Shown piece by piece: positions 48,860-62,880 of a stretch of 64,000 nt of DNA. Source of the DNA: Larimichthys crocea. Lineage: Eukaryota; Chordata; Actinopteri; Sciaenidae. The stretch covers positions 4,675,022 to 4,739,021 of the forward strand of contig NC_040018.1 of NCBI RefSeq assembly GCF_000972845.2. The letters are read 5' to 3'. The number at the start of each line of letters is the position of its first letter. Position 1 is the stretch's first letter. Below the pieces are notes generated by a model. The model made no database searches. It was not told the DNA's origin and saw only the letters and a program-made list of their open reading frames with translations. The position numbers and the translations under genes were made by a program.

Positions 48860-49220
48860 AACTATTGGAGTCTGTACTCAGCATATGTTAGCCAGCTAAC
48901 ACACTAAACTAATGCTGTATCTTAATTCACATGCTTCCATACATACACTTGCTATTTGAGTTTGTAAGTGCGTTCACATTGACAGTTATGGCGAATGCAG
49001 TGTACTGTGAGTTGAGTGTGGAATGAATTAAGACAACACTAACCTGTTGAAGTGCACAACGCCAGGAAGTACATAGTATACACAGTGTACTACATAGGTA
49101 TGTACTAATGGAAGTTTATTTAAGACACAGCATATGACTGTAAACAAGGGCCAAACAATAGAGCTTACAGAGCTGTTATCATGGTTGCAGACTCCACTTC
49201 CAATGGGTATATTAAACATC
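48860..49220. repeat. Possible MITE-like repeat
   Basis: The segment includes gtgcacaacgccaggaagta and an imperfect hairpin (AGTACATA at 49068-49075, inverted as TATGTACT at 49099-49106). The string catagtatacacagtgtact resembles the reverse complement of sequence near 52845-52860. Class and ends are not established. Confidence 0.35.
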
Positions 49221-51040
49221 AAACTGGCCGACTTTTACCACTAAGTAGAGTTTGTACTTTGAAAATATTTATAATACACTGTATTTAGTGTCATGATGGG
49301 CTGGTACAGGCTGGTTGATGGTAAAAACAGAAGTCCTGGCAATCTCACCAAAAACTGCAATGTACCACTTAAAACTAACGTCAGGGCATTAGTGGCCAAT
49401 TGAGCCAATCTTCCACAGTAAAACTTGAGGCCATGGTGTACTTTGTTAGAAAAATATATCTTCTGCAACACAAAATTACTTGATTAAAAGGAACCTGAAC
49501 CTTTAACATGGTGCTGAGACGAGGTTCAGGTTTAAAGTACAATAATTTGTCAGGGACCAAAAAACTAGATGCAGTTCAAATAGTGTTTCTTACATATAGA
49601 ACATTTTGGCCCTTTTGCAACCCTCACTCCCACATGCACACCTGTACTGTACTGTGTACAACACATACAGTGCATGCACTCTGAGCAGAGGTAATGAGGT
49701 GGGATGGCAGTTGTTTTGTGATTCAGTCAGGCAAAAACTGGATGAATATCAATTCCTCACACTTGCACCTCCTCTCACCCCTACAGAAGGACCACCATTC
49801 GAGGACATGTAGAACTGGCAGCTGTCAGAAAATGTGACGTAGTCTAGCCCCAGGACATACTCAGAGTGAAAATGAGATCCTCTGGAGCTTATATGTCACA
49901 GTGCATTATGCAAAATGTGATACACTGAGCCACATATGTCGGAGAGTGTTATTCCCGCAGTGCTGTCGGTCTGCCGACCTGAAAATAAAAAGGACTTACA
50001 TCTACATGTTGCTCATATTTTCCATTTAGAAAAATGCAACGATGCACGCAGAAGTTGAACACAATCTATCTCTCAGTCTGTCACAGGGCCTTCAAGGGCC
50101 TTCACTAAGGAATGATCTTTTTCAGTTATGTGATGATTTCAACTGCACGATCACATATTGTCACATATTTGCATACAGATTTCAGCGTATGATGATGTAA
50201 GAAGGATGATGTAAAGTTCTATTAAATAAAACATACTGAAAAATAAAACATTCATTCATATACAGCAATGAAGCGAAGCACTCGCCAGCACTCAGAAAGT
50301 GTCTATTTGACTCAATTCAGCAGAGTTATTTTCACACATTATGAAGTGCTGATATGTCGACAGCCCTCAAGTGTTGATATTTACTGTCCATCTAGGTCAA
50401 CTTTCACATTTCCCAACACACATCAGCGTTGGATACTTATAGCTGTAATTTGAAATGTAAGAAACCAACTCTTCTAATAACAAATATTTTAATTTAATTC
50501 TGGTCAAGTGTTTTTCCACATTAACATCGCAATAAACTCTCCTGTATTGCATATTTATGCCACAAACAAATTACATTTCTGCCGTCAAACTGAGCGAGAT
50601 AAACCTCCTCACACGCAGCTCTGACTGCAAAGCTGAAATAAACCATCAAAAGTGTGACACAGTTGGAGTTTATTTTCAACAAATAGAGACACACTAGCCA
50701 TGGCTTGCAACACTTGGGTGGTTCAAGCGAGGGACCGTTGTCACAACACATTTCAACTTACAAAGGTCAGCGAGCTTCATTGTAATAACAGAAGATAAAA
50801 CAACACGATGTTTCTGTCGCATCGCTTCATTAGCTCGCACATCTCACTTGTGAAAATATGACTTAATTGTTCATGTCGCAGTGAACTGTGCGCACAAACA
50901 GAGCCACCGTTTTCAATTTGGAGGTCATTGAAAGCCATAGACGATGAAAAGTTTGAAGCTTGTTGAATTGATGCTGTGGATCAGGTGCATCTTTGGAAAC
51001 CCACTGCTCTACTAGGTATATGTACGTGAACATTATGATA

Positions 51041-51074
51041 CAGTATATACAGTATATATATACTGTATATACTG
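51041..51074. repeat. Perfect 34-bp palindrome
   Basis: The left half CAGTATATACAGTATAT is followed without spacer by its exact reverse complement. The flanking bases do not pair. It is made of CAGTATATA-type units, so it may have arisen from a short AT-rich repeat. Confidence 0.95.
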
Positions 51075-51493
51075 CAAGATAGGACCAGTGAGTGAGGAAA
51101 CCCGCTACACCTGTCCCATCATTTTTAGAGATTTTACTTTAAATTTGTTGATTTCATATAAACGTTTATAGCCATCACAATTCGCCCAGCTTCCCCTGTG
51201 CTTGTCATCTTTTTACTACCTGTCCGGGCTGCTGGCAGCAATCTGAATTTTGTGCGACCATGAGAGTGCCAGACAGTTTTTGGCTTTGTAGAAATTGGTG
51301 TGAGAAATAGCTTTGAACTGTAAGGCTCTTATTCACTTTGTTGGGTGTCAGTGGTTGAAGGGATGTTTATCTGGCATAGAAAATCTCCATTCTGGCTCTC
51401 CAGACTTCACTACAGACGGACCTTGAAAGATTCTAATGGTGAGTCACTGGGGTCAACGAAGAGGAATAATAGCAGTGGATTATTATTTTTTTT

Positions 51494-51770
51494 TCTGTGT
51501 GGAGTTTGCATGTTCTTCCTGTATCTGTGTGGGTTTATTCTGGCTTCCTCCCACAGTCCGACAGAGTTAACAGGTTGAAAGGTTAATTGCTGACTCTGAA
51601 TTGCCCGTAGATGTGAATGTGGGTGTTATCGGTTGTTTGGCTCTACAGTATGTGTTAGTATGTGATAAACTAATGACCTGGGTCTACATACTTCTGGTGC
51701 TTCTTGCCCAATGTCAGCCCCCCCTCCAAACCCTGCAAAGGATGAGCTATTATAGATAGTGAATGGATGG
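51494..51770 (+). repeat. Common teleost repeat with GGATGG tail
   Basis: The order ctgtgtggagtttgcatgtt, cttcctcccacagtccgaca, aggttaattgctgactctga, attgcccgtagatgtgaatg, cttcttgcccaatgtcagcc and gtgaatggatgg is a series I know from very many fish genomic repeats. The copy is complete at the 3' end. No coding. Confidence 0.78.
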
Positions 51771-53454
51771 TTTTAAGTTAACAATAAAGTCCTTTGTTTT
51801 TGTTTTATTCATGTATCCCATATGACTTTGGTTGGCTCCCACGGCATAATTTTCATAATTATGAGCTGGAAAATATTCAGCTGTCTAAGTATTAGAATTC
51901 ATTGAGGTACCAAAGCCTTTTGAACACCAGTTGTTGAAAGAATTGTACTTTTCTCTGATGTCATATAGTTTATTTAAATTAAAGGTCATGGGTCATCCAT
52001 TGTAAAAGCTCCAACAACACAAAAGAAACTACTTGAATCTAGATAAACTCTTACTACATAGCGCACAGACCCATAAAACTCCATCTGCTACTGAACTTTT
52101 CCACCCTAAGTTTTCACATGATCTCTGTTAAACGGGCATTCCAAAAAAAGGGGGGCTGTTGATCAAGCAGAATGGACTTTAGGATAGAAACAGAAACTTG
52201 GCTTATCATTCAGTGTCAGCTCAGCTATAAAAATTGTAAAACTTTCTAAATAATTCATGTTTAATAATACTCTGGGGATCTTCTTTTCCCCATGTCTCCA
52301 TTAAAAATGTATCATTTATGAATAGAAACTTTAGTCGTGTTATCTCTTATTCAACTGATTTTTCCATGGATCTTGGCCTTTCTTATAAGTTGAAAAGTAC
52401 ATTTACAATAAAACAAAAACACATTCTAGTGTCTGTCTATTTGACAGCCTGCGACAAATATTAATGAGCAGATCTGACACATAACATAATCAATTACATT
52501 CTCTGTCGGCACAGTCCAACAGGCTTGTCTGCTTTGTCGAAGGAAGAAAAAATAAACTTGCATTGCAAGAAAAACTGTGGCAGGACTTGCACAAGTTCTG
52601 CAGTTATGTACCTGTCGAACATATCTAATATAAATTACTGGCTTTAGAAAAGCAAACATTCACTGTTGGATAAGCTATTAAATATGACATACCCCAAGAC
52701 ATCTTACAAGACATTTGGCAGCTTGAGCTGAACACATCTTGCAGTTTCTTAAGGCCTCTTGAGGTCAAAGGGGGGATTACGCATAAGTGAAAAGATTGCT
52801 TTCTCATCACTGTTTCATTGTTCTGACATAATCTAATGCATATAGTATGTACACTGTGTACTAGGAACAAAGTCTGGTTATAAGACGTGCCCATATCTGT
52901 TGGCCCTCTCACTTTATCATTGAGCGAGATATTGAATCCCTTATGTTCTTATCTGATGAACCCAACAAGAGGGCGTTAATGTGAACAAAATCCAAAAAAT
53001 ACTGTAATATGTTTTGTCATGGTGCCATAATCTCTGGCTAGACACTGTGCCAAAACATTAAGGAGAAATCCTGAAGTGCAAGACAGGAGCCAAACATCTA
53101 TCAAATCTACTGTCTGCAGAAGACATTATTTAGCTTTCTGAAAATCACAGCTTACAGTTTTCTTTTTTTTTTGATACAAATAACCTTAAAACTTTTTTCA
53201 TTCACTCACAAAACTTTTTCAAAGGGAAATTATCTGTAGCCAGATGTCCTCAGCCAATGAAATCAGCGCATATTCACGCGATGAAGTATCTGCACAGTCT
53301 ACAGGTATTACTAGCTACATAACATAGCTGGCAATTCAAGGTTATTGCTTCAAGCTGATCCAGCAGCGCAGACTTTTATGGAATTATTTCAAGCTGTTGT
53401 CATTCCCTGAGTGAGTGGAGCAGAAAGTGCACCAGTACTAACTAACTGGTAGCC

Positions 53455-53523
53455 ATGCTGAGTCAAATCCTGTCTCGTGGTTCTCTGCTGGTCCAGAGGC
53501 AGCTTCCTCGCCTGTCAGGTTGA
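53455..53523 (+). other. Short ORF resembling a mitochondrial presequence (speculative)
   Basis: Twenty-two codons from an ATG in fair context (gtagccATGc) read MLSQILSRG, then SLLVQRQLPRLSG, then a stop. Arginines spaced between hydrophobic residues with no acidic residue look like a mitochondrial targeting peptide. A CAG|GT occurs at its end (53515-53519), so it could be a first exon or a fragment of a retrocopy. I do not recognise the protein and see no continuation. It is opposite in strand to luzp2, inside its intron. Chance is quite possible. Confidence 0.15.
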
Positions 53524-56500
53524 TGGTGTTTGTCTCTTTCAAAGATCTTATATATTTCTGACTGGGTTGTTTATTTTGTTGGACATTGTATGGGTCTTGC
53601 AACTTTGCATGCTATAATTGAAGCAAATAATGTAGACTTTGAAACATAACTAAGAGATAACTATAAACAGATTTATGTTTCTTTTAATGCAGAAATAACA
53701 CCACAACATTCAAAAACGAGTACTGGAACTGTATCTGTATATTTATGAATTGCTACTTTTACTTATTTAAAAGATATGAATACTCCCTCCACCATTGCCA
53801 CAGGGTGAACATAGTTGACTATTACTGCATGTACTTAGTGCTTATGAAAATTATGAGTCTTCTATTTAGTCCAGATGCACCAATGTTACACATGATATTG
53901 ATTTGATGGAAATATTGTCCACATCCCCACCTGACCTGACCATATGCATCAGTTTGGTGTTTCTTTATAGATGCTGCCTCTTCCCATTCCTCATCAAACT
54001 GTTATTTTTGAGTATTTGTGTATGATGCTTGACAAGGCTTCAGACTATTCAAAGAAAACATACGGTGAACTCTATTGATCCTCGCAAGGAAATCGCCGTT
54101 TCAAAGAAGAGTTGAAGTATTCTATGTGAAGTTGCCTGAATTACTATCAGCATAATAGTAAAGCTGCAGTACATCTCTGCACTAACCCACCCACCTGGAC
54201 ACTAATCATTTCTGGTCATTTAATTCATTGTCATTCCTTGTATTTGTTCAACCTGAGCCAAATACGGCAGAACAAGCTGATAAATCAGACGGAAATGATG
54301 ACAGTGAAGCCGCTAATGCTAAGGGTTAATTATCCAAGATAATAATCGACACACCACACCTCTATGACATCAAGAATGCCTAGACAAATTCATATTACTA
54401 CAATTTGAATAATTCAAACCTTGATATAGACCACAGGTCCAAAACATTGCTATCCACTATTTTTGAATTAAAGTGTTAAGGTGGAACAAAAAGCTCTAAT
54501 AGTCTTAAGTGATGATGGTTATCCTGTGCCCACTGGACAATCATGTTCATAGATGGCCTCAGTCAGCTTTATTTACTAAATGTTAAATTTCTTTCATCAA
54601 GGTTTCAGGGGAAAATTGAACAAAACGATTAGATAGTGCCAATTAATTCTCAAAATACCCAAGTCACGATTACATGATTATGGTATGGTTATGATTAAGG
54701 TAAGGCGACTAAAACTGCTTGGCTCAAATGGGAGAGTGGGTTACACAGATTTGTCGAGAGAAGGTCCAGAGAAATATAAAGTGTGCCAAGAGTGTATTAA
54801 GTCTGTATCTTTCTATGTTGAATGAGATGGATTAATGAGATCTTTGGTCTCCTTAGTGCTGATAATAAACTGTTGTGTGTATTTGACTGCTTGTATCTTG
54901 GTCCAGAAGAGTCAAACTATGGCATATTTTATATCATCCAATGTGAGGATAATTTTTAGGGGATCTGTGCAATTGCAAATCAACATTTGGTGACGTTTAG
55001 GGACAACTTGGTTTCAACATTCATATTGCTGTTTGGAAAGTAAACTCATTTAATGTACTGAAATGGACACTTGACTGTTGTTGCCAAGACAACAATTTCT
55101 ATAGCTGTACTCATTATGTAAATGATTCTGCATCTCATTGAGAACTAAGGTGTTTGTGAGTTGCACTAAAACATTTGCAAGGAAAATATAAATGATAGCA
55201 GTCAATACCATAAACTTTATGTTGTCAGTTTTATTGGTATATGAGCAATATAATCTCATGAAGTCATCACTTGGCTGCGCAATATAATTATCGTGACCAC
55301 TGATATTTCATTTGTGCTTTCACTGTGTTGCAAACACACTGTTTGAACAGACAATTTGTAAATATTACTTTGAGTAAGCAAAGTAATACTTACAATGTAC
55401 AACTATTATTGTGGTATTCAGAGGCTTATTGCCTATTAGAAAAGCTGTAGACATGATAGTACATTTTATTATTAGTTCTTCAGAGTTATACATACACTAA
55501 ATGAATATCTGTTCCTGTTTTCCCATCACTGTGTGTCCCATAATGAGGCATAAAAATGCAGTTTTGCTTATATTTTAATCATATTTATTAACAGGTTGGT
55601 ATAGCACATGGAGCAACAATATTAATCACTTCACTTTCTTTTAGTTCTGTTTTTGGTCTCTACCATCTCCTGAGGGAAATATCTGGCTCTTTAGTTAAAT
55701 GCCAAATGCTCCACTATGTTCACCAGCTACAGTAACTGTCTGCTCTTTGATGCTAAGGATTATGTACTGTAGCTTTTTAGAACTGCTGAAGCTGAAACAC
55801 TGTGAGAATGGCGAGAGTGAACCACAACAGTAAAATCACAGAGCAGACAGCTAAATAATGAACTGTAACTCACTTTAAAGCTCTGTAAAGATGAGGGGGG
55901 TTTTAATATAATACTTAATGTCTGTAAGTTCATCACTGTGTGAATCCCTTTCATACTGTCGCTATCGTTTTTACATTGTCACCTGTGGTTATTATAAGAT
56001 TACAGCCTCTTTAAGCTCTACACATACTTGACTGCTACCTGAAGACCTCGGTAATTAAATAATTTAAATCCAAATCTAGGATTAGTGTGTTGAATTTACA
56101 CAGGGCAAGCAAATGTCTTTTTCTATCAAGTTATTAATAGTAATACAAATGAGTTTCTCTGGATTCACATTGCACATAGAGCACTCTCCATGCTTAAAAA
56201 GTACAAGACAAGCCAACTGGATTTACAGCAAACCTATTAACAGTTCACAAGAAAGTGTGGAAAGCTCACCCTCACAGGTAATGTTATTAGATAACCTCTG
56301 TCTACAGTGGTGTTTTTCAGGTAATCTACACATTACATATGTGGTGGATTTGCACAGAAATGAATAAATATTGCTAGAGAGGAGGATGACTAATAATTTA
56401 TTAACCACATCTCCTCAGAATATCAATCTGGTTTGATTAGGACGTCAGCCTGAGTACACTGGAAAGTGCAAACAAAACACTGTGATTATTATCCACCAGT

Positions 56501-58169
56501 CTGATCAGTTGTGAAAAGTCACATTGAACTAAAACTTTAGTTTTACTCAGAGTAATTGGAATTTGGAGTAAGTTTTAGATCCTCACTTATCACACAGTTT
56601 CTGAATTTTGTAAAAGAACATTACTTTCATAAGCATGTAGGTTAAAACAGGTGGGCAAAGTCACCAAATCTGCTCTAATAGTCTGGTGGTCCAGCTGTCA
56701 GTCTCCACTTCCGCCTTCATAGTAATGTAGGAGAAGAAGAGTTGTGTGTATTTATATGGGATTAGTGTCACCAGATTAATATATTTTTTCCCCAGTAAAC
56801 GTGTTAGGATTAACAAATTAAAGAGGTAAATAATCATTCCAACTCCAGGACTTCCTTCGATAAAACTTGCATCAAAACAATGATATAGAACAACTTGTAA
56901 TGCTTTCTCTAAAATAAGGCTCTGTTTTTATGATTTGAAACTATTCTCTGATGTCTTGACACAATCTCACGGTGTTGGGACATTTTGAAATTGGATGTCC
57001 TGTGTAGCCACAGTGATTGTTAAGACGACCTCTAGGTACAATAAACTAAGAAAAAACCCATAAAATGTTATTTTCTGAACATCTCAAAGAAATATCTGCA
57101 CCCGCCGCCTTCATCAGTTTTGAAGCACTTGGATGTATTTCTGTAAAAAATAGACCGTCCACTTTATTGTGTCACAGCTGAATACCACAGAAAACTGGTC
57201 ACTTGTCTGGAAGCTGAGGGCCAGAAATCAATATCCATGGCAGGCTGTGAAGAATAAAGCAACGCTGCTAAGTGACAGCGAGACACCAGCCCTTTGAACG
57301 CATACGGCCTGTCTTTACCTCTCTCATACGAGTTTCTATCATTTGAGTTCAGCACCACTATCCATGAAACCACAGAGTGAGAATCTAGTATTAGGTGCAA
57401 AACAATGTGGAGAGTGACACAAATTTAATCCCACTTCTAGAAGAAATTCTAAGACTTATGCATAAATGTAGGAGTTGCCAGCAGGTGGCTGAGTTACCCA
57501 GACAGACATCCCACACATTGCAAATGAGGAAGTATGATTTTTCACTTCAGGTTTACGCAAAGCTCAGAGAGAAGTATCCCTTTGATGGTGGGGGTTACTG
57601 ATTGTTGATGTTGAGTCGAGGGTCGATATGATTCAGAGTTTTCTGATGGCTTGTGAAAATGCAACAGTACATATAACTCTGGATCATCAAAGCCCTCACT
57701 AAATCAGGCTCTGAAGCGACATATTGGTTCAGTCAGAGTTCCGACTGTGTAAATAAAGCCCTCTGATTATACATCTCAGCGAGCCTTGACTTGGTGATAT
57801 GCAGGTCAAAAGATGTCTAGATATTAAAGTTAGATAGCATGGGTCTGTCTAGGTTGTATATAACATGTCATTTGAACAACCCTGTTTCAATATGTACTTA
57901 CTTGAAAAATGGAGGAGAAAGTAAATATTCAACAGGTCATCATTAGACATTTCCAATGGAGCTATTCACATGACATTTAGACCAGACATTGGTATTGACT
58001 CAGTAAAACTATACAGGTTGAATATACAGATACAGAAATTGGCAGGTTAGTACTTCCACTCTTTGAAAAGGGGTTTTCCACCTGCAAGCAAGCAAATCAT
58101 TTGCTACCAAGCTGTCAAACAAGGAACATCTCAAGATAGGTAGAGGTTTCAGCTTTTCCAAGACCTTCA

Positions 58170-58903
58170 CAAACAACATTCCTGAGCTACATAGCAAGGC
58201 ACTGAATGCTGACAGATTTCTCAACTTATAAATGCTCCTATAAGCACCGCTGGGGCCATCATCCACAAGTGGAATGGATATCACTCCATCATCAACTTGC
58301 CAGATTTCCAACCGGGCAGTCAGAAAGTTTGGTAGAAGAGTGTCCCAGGAGCCAAGGAACACTAAAAATGAGTTTCAGAAAAACCTAGAGGCAGCAGGCA
58401 TGGCTGTCTCAAAGACAACGATATGTGATGCACTCCATCATCATGGTCTCCATGCACAATCACCCTGAAAGACTAATTACTGAAGAAAAGGCATCTTAAA
58501 GCTTGGAATTATCGTGGCATGGGGTTGTTTCTCTTTGCATGGTACTAGCAGAATCTAAATTATCAAAGAAGATGAATGGAGCCAAGTACCAGGAATTTCT
58601 TGAGAAGAATCTGTTGCCATCTACCATTAGTTGCTTCATACAGAAGGGTCTTGAAGCAATAATTGCAAACACGACCTTTTCCATCAAGTATTGAATAAAT
58701 TTCAGTTCACATGTTTATTACTTTGTTCCTGTCATTTCACTTTATTGCACAGAACTTTTTTTTATGGTTTGAAATGTCACAATTTCTTTTTCTCTGTTGA
58801 TTTATTGAGTTAATACAATGCCTGGTCTGTAGCTAATGAGGTGAATAGCTTGGTTAGAAACATGTTTAATGAAACAAATGTTAAATATTTGTTTCACCCA
58901 CTG
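58170..58903 (+). mobile_element. Second Tc1-like transposon relic
   Basis: The plus strand at 58226-58500 reads like the N-terminal half of a fish Tc1 transposase gene: aatgctcctataagcaccgc, ggggccatcatcc, caagtggaa, caggagccaaggaacac, and gaggcagcaggcatggctgt. Later, 58590-58690 corresponds to the C-terminal region (AKYQEFLEKNL, then a tail). The right end reads TTTCACCCACTG followed by TA at 58904-58905, a typical Tc1 terminus. Multiple stops and frameshifts interrupt it, and most of the DDE core between 58500 and 58560 is deleted. The left terminus could not be located; 58170 is approximate. It is a different family from the element at 14730. Confidence 0.82.
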
Positions 58904-60296
58904 TATAGTCAATTGAAGTCGCCCATGGTGGGAAGTGGGATATTTAAATAAGTTTTACTCCTGACTAGATGCTCAGATAATTACAAATTTCAAACTTGCT
59001 CTAATTAGAATTTATTTTTAGTTTCTGAAATCTCTCAAAGAAATCTGTTTGTAGGATATTTCTGGATGAGCTGTGATAGTTTCTTTGCTGACAGAAAGAG
59101 AAAAGGGTGCTTGTTTCCTTCTGATTGTCACATGAACCCGCACAAATAATGAATTGCGAACATAGAAAACTTGCCTGTGACAGCATTACAAGTGTTGTTA
59201 TGTACATCAGGGTTCATTTCGGAAACAGCAAGCGCCGCTAAATGTGAAGATTTTTTGGAGGCAACAATTTATTATAGGTGAAGCATCCCTCGGCTGTGCA
59301 GCACACCAATAGATTAGAAACTCGTTAATATTGTTAGAAAATGGTTTATGGTTTTAAACTAATTGGACTATCCCAGGCTATGAGAATAATATACGCAATG
59401 TGAGAAGGTGAGAAAATATTACCGGTAAATAAAAGAAGATTGCTGTATTGGTTATATCACAGACGGCAACTGCAATTTGTCTTTTTGCATATTACAGCAC
59501 TTTGGCAGTGTTGGGAGGAAACACAGATTTAATACAAGCCACCCTCTGGCTTCCAGAAGGAGCACGCCCTCCTGTTAGTATGGCACACTGAACTAACGCA
59601 TTATGCTTTCAGGTTTACCTGCCACTCCAGATTTCATTACAGGCAAGCTACAGCAGAATTACTGTACTTCATGATTTGAATATTCTCTAAATAGTTTTTT
59701 TTTCCAGACTGCTACATTTGCTCACTGTGTTTATGTAGAAGCTCACTATTCATCGAGGTCCTTATGTTTAGTTTGCACACAGGGATTTAATGAGGCCCTA
59801 CTATATCTGTCAATTATCTAGCTCTGGGTTATCAGTTCTAATAAATAAAAAAAACTAAACTAAATTGAATGGAGAACATTCACAAGGTTACCCATCCTGA
59901 CGTCATTTCTTGCATAAGCAGCCATCCTAATGACGAATCAACAAACAACAATGCCAGGAAATATCTCCAGCACAGCAGCTGCTGCTATAGATGACATAGT
60001 TTGCAGTCTAACTCACATCACAAAAGCACTGTTTGAAATCCACTGCAGGTATTATCCATATCCGCTCATGGAATCTAAATCCCGTAGACGTTCACTTCAA
60101 ACCATGTCACTGCAAAACTATTTCTGAAACTTGCAGACAAACCCAGAACAAAATTGTCTGTTTAGTATTGTGGAGCAAAGAAGTTACTCACCAGACTTTT
60201 GATTCTGATTTAACCCAAAACAGTGTGGTTACAACGGTGCCATGGGTGATCCACTGATATACCAAATAAGATCACTATTAACCTCAGGAACATTAA

Positions 60297-60980
60297 CAGT
60301 TAAAGTAACATTGTGTAGAAATGAGTATGAGTAGAGATTTAGTTTCAGAGCGCAATAACACTATTGTAAATATGGACCTGTATACACTTGTATTTGTTAT
60401 GACTACATTACTTACATCAAAAATTAGAGTTGACAATGCTACTTACTAGTCTAACAGCAAGAAACCCAGCTTGGTGTCTGTCATTCAGACTTTTATTTCA
60501 CAAAGCTCATGCCAAAGACTAATAGTCAGTCCCAGATTTACTGTTGTCTGGCGCCTTCATGCTCGGTCACTCTCTCCCTTTGCCTTCATCACTGTGCCCA
60601 TAGAGGCTGCTGAGCCCAGTTACAGTACAATGCCCATTTGCCCAGCTCCGGTTCTGGCACGACATTAGCTTCACTCCCTGTCAGCATTTGCCCATGCCCT
60701 GGGCCTGAAAACCTAAATTTCCCAGTAGTCCAAAACACCTGTGGTACAAACACTAATACTCCCCGAGGCTCAGGCTAACATACTGAGCTAACATTAGCTA
60801 ACAGCAGCTATAGTTTGCAAAATAAAATATATAATTAAATATAGTCAAATAAACATAGTTGGTGGTTTGTGTTACATAGTTATCGCAGGTGATTGTACTC
60901 AAGCTCAAAGCTGTTGTTCACCTGAAAATGATTTTAAATCTGTTATTTTCGTAGAAACATTACTCAGTGTTGCTTTAAGC
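60297..60980. mobile_element. MITE-like non-autonomous DNA transposon with TIRs
   Basis: The left end CAGTTAAAGTAACATTGTGT and the right end (reverse complement GCTTAAAGCAACACTGAGTA) are imperfect inverted repeats. In my recollection this terminal sequence, of the type GTTAAAGCAACACTATGTA, is frequent in teleost genomes. The interior has no transposase frame. The 684-bp length and lack of coding suggest a non-autonomous element. Part of the interior (60765-60815, gctaacatactgagctaaca) resembles sequence at 63060-63085. Confidence 0.6.
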
Positions 60981-62880
60981 TTATTTTAATTATTAAACTT
61001 GATTAACTGATTAACTTTTGCTTCCTGAATTGATTTCGGCACTGCTCTCGTGCACTGTTGCAGGAGACAGTTGCAGTGCTTCTCCGTTTGGAACAAGCTC
61101 CCTGTCAAAGTCAGGGGAGCAGACACTGACTCAGTATTTTAGCAAAAACTCATTTATTTAATGCAGTGCACAATAAATAATGATTCCAACAGAGCCATTT
61201 CCTCTTTGACTATAACAGCAGGAAGCAGCAAGACCAGTATTAGCAGCTGATTTAAAGGAAGAAGCTGTTGGTTGGTTGATATAAATCAGGATAATGTACA
61301 TTTATTTACTCTTGAAGACATTTTTGACACAGATTGAAAAGGGGAGAGAGGTCCACAGGTCCTGGTCTGTTAATCCTCGGGCACACCCTGAGCCACATTC
61401 GACTGAAATCTAAGCTGTCAGGTGAAGTGTGTGCGTGTGTCAGGGTGTGTGTGAGTTGTGTGTGATTTATATGGCGAAAAAAAGGTTTCACAGACCTTTC
61501 TAGCCTCCCCCACCCCCGATCTCAGTGTTAGGAGAATCAATGCCGCTTGTGGAGAGAGCTGTTTCGATGCAGGAAATTGCGTGAAATGAGCATGATGCCA
61601 TAAAATGAAAGTACATGGGCTCTGCATGAAAAGTGAGAAAATACAAAAGGATTATGTGAAAGGGAAACCTCGAAACAGGCCTGACACCGGATGGATGGGT
61701 GCTTTGACATACAGTAAACACATCTGCCGTTTTTATAAATACTTAATACTATGCTTGAACTCTAATCAAAGCTTTAGTTTCATTACTCGTTTACAAATCT
61801 AAAAATAAAAGCTACAAGAAACTGTAGCTTGAGTTGGTAGTCTTGCAATCAGCTCTTAGAAATGACATCAATTGCTGTTGATTGTGCCTATGTTGTTATT
61901 CAGCTAAAATTGTATTTCCTATTTTTGTATTTTTTGTTTGGGGGGACACTACTCTCATCTCTGATGTCTGACTGACAGTCATTAGGCAGTCAAACATCTC
62001 TTGTTGGGTTGAATACTGAAGCCGCTCTCTTGTTTTTGTTGTTCATGCTGTTGGGGCTCTCCTGCTCAAACATATATACATACAGTATATATCGTGAGAT
62101 TTTTGTACTATTTACACACACCATATTTGCATATTGCATATTGTTGTCCTGATTGTATTTGCATCTAAACAAAAATGCCCAAACCACATTTTGTACATAA
62201 TTTAGCTATCCTTATCCCAACCTGTGGGCTGAGACTACTCCAATGGGCCACAAATAGTGGTGAAATGGATCATTATCAATCCCTTTGGACCACCCACCCA
62301 CAATTCAACACTCAACACAACAGACTAAATTTAACCAGCAACTGCTGCTGTTACTTTTTAAGGTATTCCTTCCCTGAATTTCAATGTTAAGTTGCAGTGA
62401 AAAGAGACAGACGCATGCTGTGTTTTACTCTGAAGCACAATGGGTGTGGGCTGTGGGTGGAAGAGTGTCTGATTTAAAAGCTGTCACTTTCATCTACGTG
62501 AAATGAAATCCCGTAGGCTGTGACTTCGGGCATCTCAGTGGTGTAACTGGGCAACAGGGAATGCTTGTCATCAGAGAAAAAAATAAAAATCATAAGACTG
62601 TGATGTTTATTGCTACTTTGGAAATACCTACCGCCTTCAACATAACAGTCCTGCCTCTTCACTGGCCCAGCTGCAATCCCTGCCTCTCTGCTTTGCTTTC
62701 AATGTTAATAGGCTGTTACTTGTGATGTGTAACCAATTAGATGGTGCTGAAGGTGCGGCACTGAGTGAAACTACAAAGTGTAGTATGATTATACAGTGTA
62801 TACTCACAGAGAGCCAAATCAGAGCCTAATTAAAACATTTTAGATGAACTAAACCCCCCCTCCTTTTTTTTTTTGTTTTT

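Noticed and set aside
49987..50030. Possible minus-strand exon end with a GTAAGTCC donor and the peptide NGKYEQHVD
   Set aside because: The donor is good, but no acceptor with an open frame of suitable length was found and the peptide does not fit the LUZP2 coil preceding exon A.
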